This document shows, piece by piece, positions 13,341-23,871 of a stretch of DNA of 64,000 bases. The position numbers and the translations under genes were made by a program. The stretch covers positions 1 through 64,000 of the forward strand of contig CAWATX010000003.1 of assembly GCA_963785065.1 (NCBI GenBank). The letters are read 5' to 3'. How positions within the stretch are numbered: position 1 is the first letter of the stretch; the number at the start of each line of letters is the position of its first letter. Origin of the DNA: CAVSRC01 sp963785065 (GTDB taxonomy: Bacteria; Pseudomonadota; Alphaproteobacteria; Rhizobiales; Kaistiaceae). A model generated the notes under the pieces. It made no database searches and had not been told where the DNA came from. It was given only the letters and a program-made list of their open reading frames with translations.

Positions 13341-13627
13341 CATCCTCGCTCGATGAGGGGCGCCGTCCGGAGGCGTTCGTTCGGTGGAGCGGGGTGCGGC
13401 GCCCCCCGCGCAGCGGATTCGCTTGTCTGCTCCTCGGGGCGTTCCCGGCGGGACCGTCGGCACTACGACCGGCCGCCCTCAGGGCCTAAGCTCTTTTCTT
13501 CCAAGGAAAGGGTGCAGAGCTCGCCGGGAGTCGAGAGAAAAATCGCCGCGGCGGGCGCTCGGTGAGCGCCCCAGTTTTCGCGGAGTAACCGCACGGCATT
13601 CGCCGGGCGCCCGCCACCCCCTCGTCG
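13341..13627 (+). repeat. ~287-bp dispersed repeat, copy 1
   Basis: This stretch is about 85% identical by eye to the reverse complement of 56,380-56,666. A run of 59 bases (from CCTCGGGGCGTTCCCGG to CAGGGCCTAAG) is identical in both. Internal hairpins are visible, for example GGGCGCTC-GGT-GAGCGCCC. It carries no convincing coding frame. The rest of the 13,163-13,730 gap holds only a hairpin at 13,288. Confidence 0.8.
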
Positions 13628-13730
13628 ACGGGGGGCCGTGATGATCATAACCCGGCGCTTTTGGCGCGCGGGAACGGGAGGGTGTGCCGAGACGAGCGGA
13701 TCGCCCCCCAGCGGGATTTCTGGGCCGAGA

Positions 13731-14126
13731 TCAAGGTGACGGTTCCGAAGCGCTGAAGAGTTGGATCAGCCACACGTCGCGCCGCCGCTCCAGCACCGCA
13801 GTCAGGCGAAACGGCTTTTCCTCACCGCCGGTCGAAAGCCGGTAGCTGCCTTCGCCGGTCAGCCAGGCGACATTGCCCATCGCCGAGACCCGCCGATCTT
13901 CGAGCGTGAAGATCACCCGCTCGGGCCCCGCGCAGAGTTGGGCAAAGAAGGCGGAGAGCGCCTCCGGCCCGATCGCCACCTCGCCCGGTTCCGGGCCGAT
14001 GAGCATGGCATCCTCGTCGCCGGAGAAGGCGGCCACCGAATCCCGGTGCCGCCCATCCGCGATCGCCTCGAGCAGCCCGTCCACCGCCTTGAGCACGCCC
14101 CATTTGGCCTCGGCCTTGGCGCGCAT
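13731..14126 (-). CDS. NTF2-like/SnoaL-like domain protein
   Basis: The 131-aa product begins VLKAVDGLLEAIADGRHRDSVAAFSGDEDAMLIGPEPGEVAIGPEAL, with later VIFTLEDRRVSAMGNVAWLTGEG and FRLTAVLERR. This is the alpha+beta-barrel pattern of SnoaL-like/DUF4440 proteins: an N-terminal helix, 'D.ED....G', then paired strands with VAWLTGEG. Members are enzymes or small-molecule binders of varied function, so no reaction can be given. The start lies 8 bp after the parC stop, so the two are probably co-transcribed. Confidence 0.75.
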   Translation of the reverse strand: MRAKAEAKWGVLKAVDGLLEAIADGRHRDSVAAFSGDEDAMLIGPEPGEVAIGPEALSAFFAQLCAGPERVIFTLEDRRVSAMGNVAWLTGEGSYRLSTGGEEKPFRLTAVLERRRDVWLIQLFSASEPSP

Positions 14127-14134
14127 CGGCGGCC

Positions 14135-16393
<2,259 letters not shown>

Positions 16394-16468
16394 AGCACCG
16401 GCCTAGCCGTCAAACCCAAGGGATTCAAGCTTTTGCACGGCCTGGCGGGCCGCACGGTGGATTGCCGC

Positions 16469-16813
16469 TCAGGCCGATTTCGGCAGGCTGTCCATCACTT
16501 CGAGGGCAAAGCGGGCGGAGACCGTGGCCGGGCCGCCACCCATCTCGATGCCGACCTCGACGGCCTCCAGGATTTCTGCGTAGGTGGCGCTGGCCTTCGC
16601 GGCCTCCCCGATGTGCCACTGCATGCAGGACTCGCAGTCGATCACCACGGAAATGCCGATGGCGATCAGTTCCTTGGTCTTCCTGGGCAGCGCGGCATCG
16701 CTGAAGGCGGCCTCCTCCATGGCAAGAAACGCCTTGTAGACCTTGGAATCCAGGTGCAGCAGGCGCTGGTGGGCCGCCTTGCGGCGCTCGCTGATCCTCT
16801 TCAGATCATCCAT
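16469..16813 (-). CDS. AhpD-like carboxymuconolactone decarboxylase family protein
   Basis: The 114-aa protein has the AhpD-type core KTKELIAIGISVVIDCESCMQWHI, with the redox-active CxxC and a downstream His, followed by AAKASATYAEILEAVEVGIEMGGGP. Such proteins are small thiol peroxidases/alkylhydroperoxidases, often trimers or hexamers. It lies 10 bp from the recO stop on the same strand, and parC follows, so all are probably transcribed together. The substrate cannot be inferred. Confidence 0.85.
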   Translation of the reverse strand: MDDLKRISERRKAAHQRLLHLDSKVYKAFLAMEEAAFSDAALPRKTKELIAIGISVVIDCESCMQWHIGEAAKASATYAEILEAVEVGIEMGGGPATVSARFALEVMDSLPKSA

Positions 16814-16822
16814 GGTTCCCTC

Positions 16823-17566
16823 CTATTGGGGAATGCGCTCGCCGCTCCGGGCCATGAGCGCGATGAAGCGCTCGCGGGCATCCGGCGGCTCGATGCCGCG
16901 CGGCTCGAAGACGTGGCGGGCAAGGAAATAGCCGGTAAGCGCGAAGGCCAGGGCAAGCTCGGCCGGATCGGCCGGCTCGGCGCTCGCCGGCTCCAGCAGG
17001 AAGCGCGGCAATTTCAGGAGCCTGTCGCCATAAGGCTCGCCCGCGGAGCGGCTGACCGCCCTCCCCGATTTCGGCGAGACGAAAGCAAGGTCGTCGTTGC
17101 TGCCGGTCGCCGCACAGCGTTCCAGGTCGAGGCCGAAGCCAAGATCGTCGAGCAGCGCAATCTCGAAGCGGGCAACAAGCGCGCCGGCAACCAGCGGCTC
17201 ACCGAACCAGTCGAGGATGGCGGCAAGCCCGTCATAGAGGCGCGGATGCGGGTCGCGCTCGGGCAGCAGGCGCAGCAGACCACCCAGCGTCTGGATACCG
17301 TAGAGCCCGGCGGCGCCCTCGATCAGCCGTGCGGCGCGCTGGTGCGTCGGCTCGACCGTATAGGTGCCGAGATGCTCGTCGAGCCGCGCCCGCCAGGTGG
17401 CGGAGACCGAATTGCCAGGTTGCAGGATCGGCTGCTGGCGGCGCGAGCGCCCGCCGCGCACCAGCCCCAGATGGCGGCCATGCGCCGGCGTCATCAGCTC
17501 GACGATCAGGCTCGTCTCGCCGTGCCGGCGCGTGCCGATGATGATGCCTTCGTCCGACCACTGCAT
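16823..17566 (-). CDS. recO: DNA repair protein RecO
   Basis: The 247-aa protein starts MQWSDEGIIIGTRRHGETSLIVELMTPAHGRHLGLVRGGRS, the OB-fold N terminus of RecO, followed by the helical domain (ARFEIALLDDLGFGLDLERC at ~140-160). Only one of the zinc-site Cys is present, which is common in this class. RecO acts with RecF and RecR to load RecA on SSB-covered DNA. In related genomes recO follows era directly; here 2.6 kb of AT-rich DNA separates them. Confidence 0.92.
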   Translation of the reverse strand: MQWSDEGIIIGTRRHGETSLIVELMTPAHGRHLGLVRGGRSRRQQPILQPGNSVSATWRARLDEHLGTYTVEPTHQRAARLIEGAAGLYGIQTLGGLLRLLPERDPHPRLYDGLAAILDWFGEPLVAGALVARFEIALLDDLGFGLDLERCAATGSNDDLAFVSPKSGRAVSRSAGEPYGDRLLKLPRFLLEPASAEPADPAELALAFALTGYFLARHVFEPRGIEPPDARERFIALMARSGERIPQ

Positions 17567-17662
17567 GGCTCACCAATTCCACACCACAGACTTGCACAAC
17601 TTTTGCGCGCTGCTATGCTCGGTTACCTATCATAAACTAAACACAACGCGTAGATTGATCCC

Positions 17663-18166
17663 ATGCTGACGACAGAACGCACTCTCCTCGATTGGGCTAA
17701 ACTCGATCTAGATTATTTCACAAAATACTACAATTCCAAAGATTTCCAAAATCTTCGACTGTTTCTAGAACACAGAGTTCGCAACGACACAATTAGAATA
17801 CTTCGCCGCTTCAACTTGACTTCTACTGTGTTCTTTCAGGTTCGCCAAAAGACCGCTGACTCCCTGCACGCAAAATTGGGTCGAATTGCCAAAGCCGCAA
17901 TAGCCACCGAATCCGACGCCGATGGGCAAACTCAAAATCGGGCGAAATTCCTTACAAAATTGCCACTTTACGCGATTGTTCGAGATATCGTTGCAATACG
18001 CCATATCTGCATGGACAGCACTTCTCTCTATACATTACTCGGCTTTTTGCTCCGATCGGGCACTTTTTCTGTAAAAGAGTGTCAAATATACCAACCATTT
18101 TTTGCAGATTATTCTAGTATGCCGCATGATTATTATGAGCGCGTGATAAATTCCATCCGCGACTAA
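17663..18166 (+). CDS. RelA/SpoT-type synthetase, N-terminal half ending at an in-frame TAA
   Basis: The first 167 residues look like the front half of a RelA/SpoT-type (p)ppGpp synthetase-like domain, as in small alarmone synthetases and toxSAS toxins. VRQKTADSLHAKL (residues 60-72, R61 and K63) corresponds to the family's SRxK-x-x-(D/E)S-x-x-K motif, and IVRDIVAIRHIC (105-116, D108 and R113) to the D-I-x-G-x-R strand. The frame stops at TAA 18,164-18,166 directly after IRD. In the family this position reads (K/R)DY followed by a short loop and GYxSxH. Beyond the TAA the same frame continues NPQVSSKTSNYESIH, so the stop replaces the expected Tyr codon. The region is AT-rich, unlike recO and era on either side. 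The upstream intergenic 17,567-17,662 is shared with recO. Confidence 0.7.
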   Translation: MLTTERTLLDWAKLDLDYFTKYYNSKDFQNLRLFLEHRVRNDTIRILRRFNLTSTVFFQVRQKTADSLHAKLGRIAKAAIATESDADGQTQNRAKFLTKLPLYAIVRDIVAIRHICMDSTSLYTLLGFLLRSGTFSVKECQIYQPFFADYSSMPHDYYERVINSIRD

Positions 18167-18442
18167 AATCCGCAAGTATCCTCCAAAACATCAAACTATG
18201 AATCCATACACGTAGAATTTACGTTCCATAACCCAATTGACATCTACCAAACTGAAATCGAAACTCCACTCGATAGTCCTATCGCGCGCGGATATAATTC
18301 AACAAGCCGCAATGAAACCGACGAGCTATTCAAATATCGCCTCCAGATACAACAACGCCTACTATCCTCTCTCTCGCAGCGCGCCCGCAAGCTTATCACC
18401 GAATTTCCGATTGAAGCGCAAATCCGTACCGCCGGTCAACAT

Positions 18443-20242
18443 TTGTGGGCACAAGACGAACACCATTACATATATTCGATCGCAAAGCGACAAGCCAACA
18501 CCCCTCCCGACGATGAACTGATGAGCCAAACTCGCTCAGCTTTTGCGGCTCTCAAATTCTTCCTTTATTCAGCGGAAGCAATTCGCGGGTTAATTGGCCA
18601 AATGCATGATAATAGCATTGCTCCATCCACCTCTCTCAGCGGACGTAGCTTGGCAGTCGCTCCTCGCTTACATTTCTTCGACAAACAGATTTTCTCCACC
18701 ATCCGCGAGAGACTAGTCGACCTCGACGCCCAAGTGTCTCAATTCACGGCGCGACGAGACGAGTACGCCCCATTGTCAATTGGAACTGAGTTTTGGGAAC
18801 ACGCAGTAAGACAACTTGTCGATATTTCGAACTCAGCAAAGCTCATTGATTCCGGCAACTATTTAGAGCATTTACATAACGGAGACATTCATTTTTGGGG
18901 ACGCCAACGAATTATTGCTATGATACTCGGTTATATTACTTTGTATTGTGTCGATGAGCCACCAAACTCCGACAAAGAATCGCACACAAAAATCCGTCGC
19001 GCACTCAACGGCGTCCGGTTTCTTAACTCTTTGGTGGCTGAAAATAGTGAACAGTTGCGAATTCCGAATTACGTCGCCAATTTATCCGCAAAAATATACG
19101 ATTTCATTCGAATCAATGACCGATATTTTTTGGAATATTCACGCGCCGACGCAAGTGTTCAAAAGTATATTTTTGACCCATTGATTTTTGCTCGATACGC
19201 GAGCGCGATGTATAGATTAGGCGAGTTCTCGGCAGCGTATCGCGTGATAGATGAGCTCTTTGAGTCGAAACACTATCATACGACGGATATTGAAGGCACG
19301 TCTGGCTATCATGAAATAGAATTTAGGTCACGATTGCTTCAATATCGTTGGTATCAATCGCATCTTAATCGAGACGCAATTCTAGATGAGTTACCGCTTT
19401 ACGAATTGCTAATAGGAAAGGCGACAATCTGCATAAAGAGCATTGAATCAGACAGTAGCGATGAGCAGATCATTTCTGGATACAAGGCGATATGCTGGTC
19501 AATCTGGATCATGGGCGTAATCTCTTCGATGAAAATTCAACAGTCAGCCAGGCTGAAGGATCATCTAGCTGAGTTGCTGATTTCATATGACAGATTTTTT
19601 GATCGAGCCGACGAGTTATTGAATTACAAAGTCTATATTCATGCGGCACATGCGGTAGTGAGTTTTGTCCGTGGCAATGTTGAAGATGCCAAAGGGGCTT
19701 TGGTTAAGGCCGGCAAGCTTCTTGCTGATGGTGTGCCTCATCCTGCAACGGCTGTTTCGATGCAGGAAAAGATGATTGCGTATTTGAACGATATGTATTG
19801 GGAGAAACAATATCGCTGGGACGCGTTTGTTTCTTACTCGAATGAAGACGCGGAAATCGTACAGAAATTGGCCAAAGAGTTGACGGCGAAAGAACTGGAC
19901 CTTTTCGTGGATTATAAATATGTGGGTGTCGGAAAGCCAATAACGCCAATCATTGAGGAAGGTCTTCGAAACAGTCGTGACGTCATCATGATTGTTACAG
20001 ATACGTACTTAAGCAGAAAGTGGACGGAAATTGAAAGAATTTGGTTTGAAGTTCGTGAGAAGTCTCTCGGAGATGCGGTAATCGTGATATTGCTCAAAGA
20101 TGTTCATCTGGAGAACTTCAAAGTGCGGTACCCCACTCTAGCGGACCGACGAGTTGTTGAGTGGCGACAAGGAATGTCGACCAAACGTGTCGCGAGCGTC
20201 GTGGCCAAGGCACTCAAGCAGAGAGCTACTCCGGAAAATTGA
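18443..20242 (+). CDS. C-terminal part of the same protein: synthetase end, helical repeats, TIR domain
   Basis: This is the same frame as the fragment at 17,663, open from 18,167 to 20,242. From 18,167 no ATG, GTG or TTG occurs until a TTG at 18,443, so an independent start upstream is unlikely. The open stretch before 18,443 encodes NYESIH and IEAQIRTAGQHLWA, and the first codons of this piece add QDEHHYIY; together they match the GYxSxH and E(V/I)Q(I/F)RT...WAxxEHxxxYK signatures of RelA/SpoT synthetases. Residues ~30-440 from 18,443 are helical and TPR-like. Residues ~456-599 form a TIR domain: YRWDAFVSYSNEDA, LFVDYKYVGVGKPI, GLRNSRDVIMIVTDTYLSRKW followed by an acidic TEIE, where the NADase Glu is expected. 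The gene overlaps the convergent era stop by 17 bp. Confidence 0.75.
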   Translation: MWAQDEHHYIYSIAKRQANTPPDDELMSQTRSAFAALKFFLYSAEAIRGLIGQMHDNSIAPSTSLSGRSLAVAPRLHFFDKQIFSTIRERLVDLDAQVSQFTARRDEYAPLSIGTEFWEHAVRQLVDISNSAKLIDSGNYLEHLHNGDIHFWGRQRIIAMILGYITLYCVDEPPNSDKESHTKIRRALNGVRFLNSLVAENSEQLRIPNYVANLSAKIYDFIRINDRYFLEYSRADASVQKYIFDPLIFARYASAMYRLGEFSAAYRVIDELFESKHYHTTDIEGTSGYHEIEFRSRLLQYRWYQSHLNRDAILDELPLYELLIGKATICIKSIESDSSDEQIISGYKAICWSIWIMGVISSMKIQQSARLKDHLAELLISYDRFFDRADELLNYKVYIHAAHAVVSFVRGNVEDAKGALVKAGKLLADGVPHPATAVSMQEKMIAYLNDMYWEKQYRWDAFVSYSNEDAEIVQKLAKELTAKELDLFVDYKYVGVGKPITPIIEEGLRNSRDVIMIVTDTYLSRKWTEIERIWFEVREKSLGDAVIVILLKDVHLENFKVRYPTLADRRVVEWRQGMSTKRVASVVAKALKQRATPEN

Positions 20243-21167
20243 TCCCCATGGCGCGGTAGCGCTCCGGGTCGTCGCCCCAGTTCTCGCGCACCTTGACGAA
20301 AAGGAAGAGGTGCACCGGCTTCTCGGCGATCTCGGCGATCTCCCTGCGCGCCGCCATGGAGATTGCCTTGATGGTGGCGCCGCCCTTGCCGATGACGATC
20401 TTCTTCTGGCTGTCGCGGGTCACATAGATGGTCTGCTCGACGCGCGCCGAGCCATCCTTCTGGTCGGTCCACGCCTCGGTCTCGACGGTGGCCTGATAGG
20501 GCAGCTCCTGGTGCAGCCGCTCGAACAGCTTCTCGCGCGTTATCTCGGCGGCGAGCTGGCGGAGCGGTATGTCGCTGACCTCGTCCTCCGGGTAGAGGAA
20601 AGGCCCCGGCGGCACCGCCTCAGCGAGATAGCCCATGAAGGCGTCGCAGCCGTCGCCGGTGAGCGCCGAGATCATGAAGGTGCGGTCGAAACCGGCCGCC
20701 TCGTTGGCGGCGGCGGCCAGCGCCAGCAGGCTCTCGCGCTTGACCGTGTCGATCTTGTTGAGGAGCAGCAGCTTCGGCTGGCGGATCTCGCCGAGCCGGG
20801 CAAGCAGCGCCTGCACCTCCGCGTCGATACCCTTGGCGGCATCGATGAGGACCGCCACCATGTCGGCGTCGCGCGCCCCGCCCCAGGCGGTGTCGACCAT
20901 GGCGCGGTCGAGCCGACGCTTCGGCGCAAAAATGCCGGGCGTATCGACGAAGACGATCTGCGACGCGCCCGCAATCGCGATGCCGCGCACGATCGAGCGG
21001 GTGGTCTGCACCTTGTGGCTGACGATGGTGACCTTGGTGCCGACCAGCCGGTTGACCAGGGTCGACTTGCCGGCATTGGGCACGCCGATCAGCGCGACGA
21101 AGCCGCAGCGCGTCGCGACCTCCGTCGGCGTCACCTCGGGGGGCCCGCTCACCGCGTCGCCTGCCAT
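20226..21167 (-). CDS. era: GTPase Era
   Basis: The 313-aa Era is a GTPase needed for 16S rRNA maturation and small-subunit assembly. Seen: G1 GVPNAGKST (~28-36), G3 DTPG (~75), G4 NKID (~136), SALTG (~162) and the C-terminal KH domain with KIVIGKGGATIKAI (~260). The start overlaps the end of rnc by 19 bp, giving the usual rnc-era coupling. Its 3' end overlaps the convergent TIR gene by 17 bp, which shows that the insertion sits immediately against era. Confidence 0.95.
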   Translation of the reverse strand: MAGDAVSGPPEVTPTEVATRCGFVALIGVPNAGKSTLVNRLVGTKVTIVSHKVQTTRSIVRGIAIAGASQIVFVDTPGIFAPKRRLDRAMVDTAWGGARDADMVAVLIDAAKGIDAEVQALLARLGEIRQPKLLLLNKIDTVKRESLLALAAAANEAAGFDRTFMISALTGDGCDAFMGYLAEAVPPGPFLYPEDEVSDIPLRQLAAEITREKLFERLHQELPYQATVETEAWTDQKDGSARVEQTIYVTRDSQKKIVIGKGGATIKAISMAARREIAEIAEKPVHLFLFVKVRENWGDDPERYRAMGINFPE

Positions 21168-21859
21168 ACGCCCTCGCGCAGGAGAACGGCTGTCGCCGCC
21201 GCCTGCTCCGCCTCGCGCCGGTTGCGCCCCTCGCCCTGCCCCGGCTCGAGTTCGCCCATGCGCACAGTGATGATGAAGGTCGGCGCGTGGTCCGGCCCGC
21301 TGCGCTCGGCGATCTCATAGGTCGGCGTGCCGTGGCCCTGGCCCTGCGCCCATTCCTGCAGGGCCGACTTGGCATTGCGGCCGCCGATGGGCGCCTCCAG
21401 CATGCGGTCGCGCCAGTGGACCTCGATGAAGTGCTTGGCCGCCTCGTAGCCGCCGTCGAGATAGATCGCCGCGATCAGCGCCTCGCACACGTCGCCGAGT
21501 ACGTTGACGGTGAGCAGCGCACGCTGCTGCGCCCGGCTGCCGCCGAAGATGACCGCCTCGCCGATATCGAGCATCGCCGCGACGTCGGCGCAGGTCTCCT
21601 TGCGCACCAGGTCGGCGAGCCGCGAAGACAACTCGCCCTCGCTCGCCTCGGGAAAGGCTTCCAGCAGCATCGCGGCGACCACCAGGCCGAGCACCCGGTC
21701 GCCGAGGAATTCCAGCCGCTGATAGGTCGCCTCGACAGCGATGCGAGCATCGCCCACGGCGCTGGCATGGGTGAGCGCGGTCGTCAGCAGGCCGCGGTCC
21801 TTGAAGTGGTAATCGGTCCGACGTTCAAGCGTGTCGAGGAGAGCGCCGTCAGCGGTCAT
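21149..21859 (-). CDS. rnc: Ribonuclease III
   Basis: The 236-aa RNase III cleaves double-stranded RNA, including rRNA precursors. The catalytic segment YQRLEFLGDRVLGLVVAAMLLE (~42-63) and the second metal site DVCEALIAAIYLD (~112-124) are present, followed by a double-stranded RNA-binding domain (KSALQEWAQGQG...GRNRREAEQAAA). I start at the ATG at 21,859 because it forms an ATGA overlap with the lepB stop; the longer frame to 21,901 lies inside lepB. Confidence 0.94.
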   Translation of the reverse strand: MTADGALLDTLERRTDYHFKDRGLLTTALTHASAVGDARIAVEATYQRLEFLGDRVLGLVVAAMLLEAFPEASEGELSSRLADLVRKETCADVAAMLDIGEAVIFGGSRAQQRALLTVNVLGDVCEALIAAIYLDGGYEAAKHFIEVHWRDRMLEAPIGGRNAKSALQEWAQGQGHGTPTYEIAERSGPDHAPTFIITVRMGELEPGQGEGRNRREAEQAAATAVLLREGVWQATR

Positions 21860-22602
21860 AGCAGCTTGAACAGGCGGTCCCAGCGGACCGTCCACGGCCA
21901 CTGCCAGAAGGCCAGCACCGAGTCGCCCTCCTTGACCGAGAAGAAGATGATTTCGGCGCGGCCGACCAGGTTCTCGAACGGCACGTAGCCGACGCCGCCC
22001 GAGGTCGGTGGCACGCGGCTGTCAGTGGAATTGTCGCGGTTGTCGCCCATCATGAAATAGTGGTCGGGCGGCACCTCGTAGACCTGGGTGTTGTCGAGCA
22101 GGCCGTCACGCTCGCGGTCAAGCACCTTGTACTTGACGCCGTTGGGCATGGTCTCCTGGTACTGGGTGTAGCTGACCCCATCGAGGGTGACCGGACCGAT
22201 CATCTCGCGCGGCACCGCCTTGCCGTTGATGTAAAGCACCGAATGCTGCACCTGAATCTTGTCGCCGGGCAGGCCGACGACACGCTTGATGTAGTCGGTG
22301 GTATCGTCACGCGGCAGCTTGAAGACGACGATATCGCCACGCTTGGGCGGCGACGACCAGATGCGCCCGTCGAACAGGTGCGGTCCGAAGGGCAGCGAGA
22401 AGCGCGAATAGCCGTAGGAAAATTTGGAGACGAACAGGTAGTCGCCGATGAGCAGCGTGTTCTCCATCGACCCGGACGGGATGTTGAACGGCTGATAGAG
22501 GAAGGTGCGCACCACCAGCGCCAGAAGCAGAGCCTGGATGATGATCTTGACGGTCTCGCCCAAGCCACCGTCGGCTTTCTTCTCTTCCGATGCCACGCTC
22601 AT
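21856..22602 (-). CDS. lepB: Signal peptidase I
   Basis: The 248-aa inner-membrane serine protease removes signal peptides from exported proteins. One N-terminal membrane segment (IIIQALLLALVVRTFL) precedes the catalytic Ser in IPSGSMENTLLIGDYLFV and the general-base Lys in DYIKRVVGLPGD; FMMGDNRDNSTDSR is the conserved box near the end. The ATG at 22,602 is chosen because residues before it in the longer frame are Arg/Pro-rich and unlike the family. It shares an ATGA overlap with rnc. Confidence 0.94.
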   Translation of the reverse strand: MSVASEEKKADGGLGETVKIIIQALLLALVVRTFLYQPFNIPSGSMENTLLIGDYLFVSKFSYGYSRFSLPFGPHLFDGRIWSSPPKRGDIVVFKLPRDDTTDYIKRVVGLPGDKIQVQHSVLYINGKAVPREMIGPVTLDGVSYTQYQETMPNGVKYKVLDRERDGLLDNTQVYEVPPDHYFMMGDNRDNSTDSRVPPTSGGVGYVPFENLVGRAEIIFFSVKEGDSVLAFWQWPWTVRWDRLFKLL

Positions 22603-22693
22603 TGTCCCATTCCGTTTGTCCGGCCCCGGCCGGCCGGTAATACCGGCTCGCCGGGGGCGGCGCAACGCCAACCTTGGCCGTCTCGGGGCCCCC

Positions 22694-23101
22694 CTAGGAC
22701 GCCCCCTCCGGCACCGCCTCAATGATGACCAGGGCCTGGGCCAACGGAAAGTCGTCCGTGATGGTCAGGTGAATTTCCCCCCGATGGCCGGCCGGTATCA
22801 GGCGTGCCAGCCGGCTGGCGGCGCCGCCGGTGAGCACCATGGTCGGTTTGCCCGAGGGCAGATTGACCACGCCCATATCACGCCAGAAGACGCCGCCGCG
22901 GATGCCGGTGCCGAGCGCCTTTGAGCACGCCTCCTTGGCAGCGAAGCGCTTGGCGTAGGAGGCCGCGCGCAGGCGCCGCCGGTCCGACTTCCTTTGCTCG
23001 ATCTCGGTGAAGACGCGGGTCGTGAAGCGTTCGCCGTGGCGCTCGATCACCTTCTCCACCCGACGGATGTCGATCGTGTCGTTGCCAATGCCGACGATCA
23101 T
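22694..23101 (-). CDS. acpS: Holo-[acyl-carrier-protein] synthase
   Basis: The 135-aa AcpS transfers 4'-phosphopantetheine from CoA to acyl carrier protein. MIVGIGNDTIDIRRVEKV (Asp metal ligand) and RFAAKEACSKALGTGIRGGVFWRDM (Glu and Lys of the second motif) are clear. Its ATG overlaps the pdxJ stop as ATGA, so it is coupled to pdxJ; lepB follows after 91 bp. Confidence 0.94.
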   Translation of the reverse strand: MIVGIGNDTIDIRRVEKVIERHGERFTTRVFTEIEQRKSDRRRLRAASYAKRFAAKEACSKALGTGIRGGVFWRDMGVVNLPSGKPTMVLTGGAASRLARLIPAGHRGEIHLTITDDFPLAQALVIIEAVPEGAS

Positions 23102-23871
23102 CCGTTGAGCGCTCCGGCGTCCGTTTCGGCCGCCAAGCGCGCCTCGTCCATCAGCCGGCGCATGGTACGAATGCTCTCCTCGAGGCCGATGAAGATCGCC
23201 TCGCCGATGATGAAATGGCCGATGTTGAGCTCGCGGATCTCGGGAATGGCGGCAATCGGCTTGACGTTGTCGAAGGTCAGGCCGTGACCGGCATGGACCT
23301 CGAGGCCGAGCCCGGCGGCATAGGTCGCCGCTTCGGCGATGCGCGCCCGCTCCACCTCGAAGGCGTCGGGGCCTGAGAACCACGCCTCGTAATAGGCACC
23401 GGTATGCAGCTCGACCACCGGCGCGCCGAGCGAGACCGCCGCGTCGAGCTGGCGCGGCGAAGCTTCGATGAACAGCGACACGCGCACGCCCGCCTCGCCG
23501 AGCGCCGCCACGATGGGCTTCAGCCGGTTGTGCTGGCCGGCAGCGTCGATGCCGCCTTCCGTGGTGCGTTCCTCGCGTCGCTCCGGCACGATGCAGGCGG
23601 CATGCGGCTTGTGCCGCAACGCTATCGCCAGCATCTCCTCGGTCGCCGCCATCTCGAGGTTGAGCGGCAGCGCAATCGTATGGCGCAGGCGTTCAATGTC
23701 GCGGTCGCCGATGTGGCGGCGATCCTCGCGCAGATGCGCCGTGATGCCGTCGGCGCCGGCAGCAGCGGCTACGGCCGCGGCGCGCAGCGGGTCGGGGTGG
23801 TCGCCGCCGCGGGCGTTCCGGATGGTCGCAACGTGGTCGATGTTGACCCCGAGCCTCAGATCCCTGGTCAT
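23098..23871 (-). CDS. pdxJ: Pyridoxine 5'-phosphate synthase
   Basis: The 257-aa TIM-barrel enzyme condenses 1-deoxyxylulose 5-phosphate with aminoacetone 3-phosphate to form PNP in vitamin B6 synthesis. Seen: LGVNIDHVATIRNARG at the N terminus, DGITAHLREDRRHI, PLNLEMAATEEML, ELHTGAYY and HAGHGLTFDNV. The start ATG overlaps the DUF2062 stop as ATGA, and its own stop overlaps acpS, forming one coupled unit. Confidence 0.95.
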   Translation of the reverse strand: MTRDLRLGVNIDHVATIRNARGGDHPDPLRAAAVAAAAGADGITAHLREDRRHIGDRDIERLRHTIALPLNLEMAATEEMLAIALRHKPHAACIVPERREERTTEGGIDAAGQHNRLKPIVAALGEAGVRVSLFIEASPRQLDAAVSLGAPVVELHTGAYYEAWFSGPDAFEVERARIAEAATYAAGLGLEVHAGHGLTFDNVKPIAAIPEIRELNIGHFIIGEAIFIGLEESIRTMRRLMDEARLAAETDAGALNG

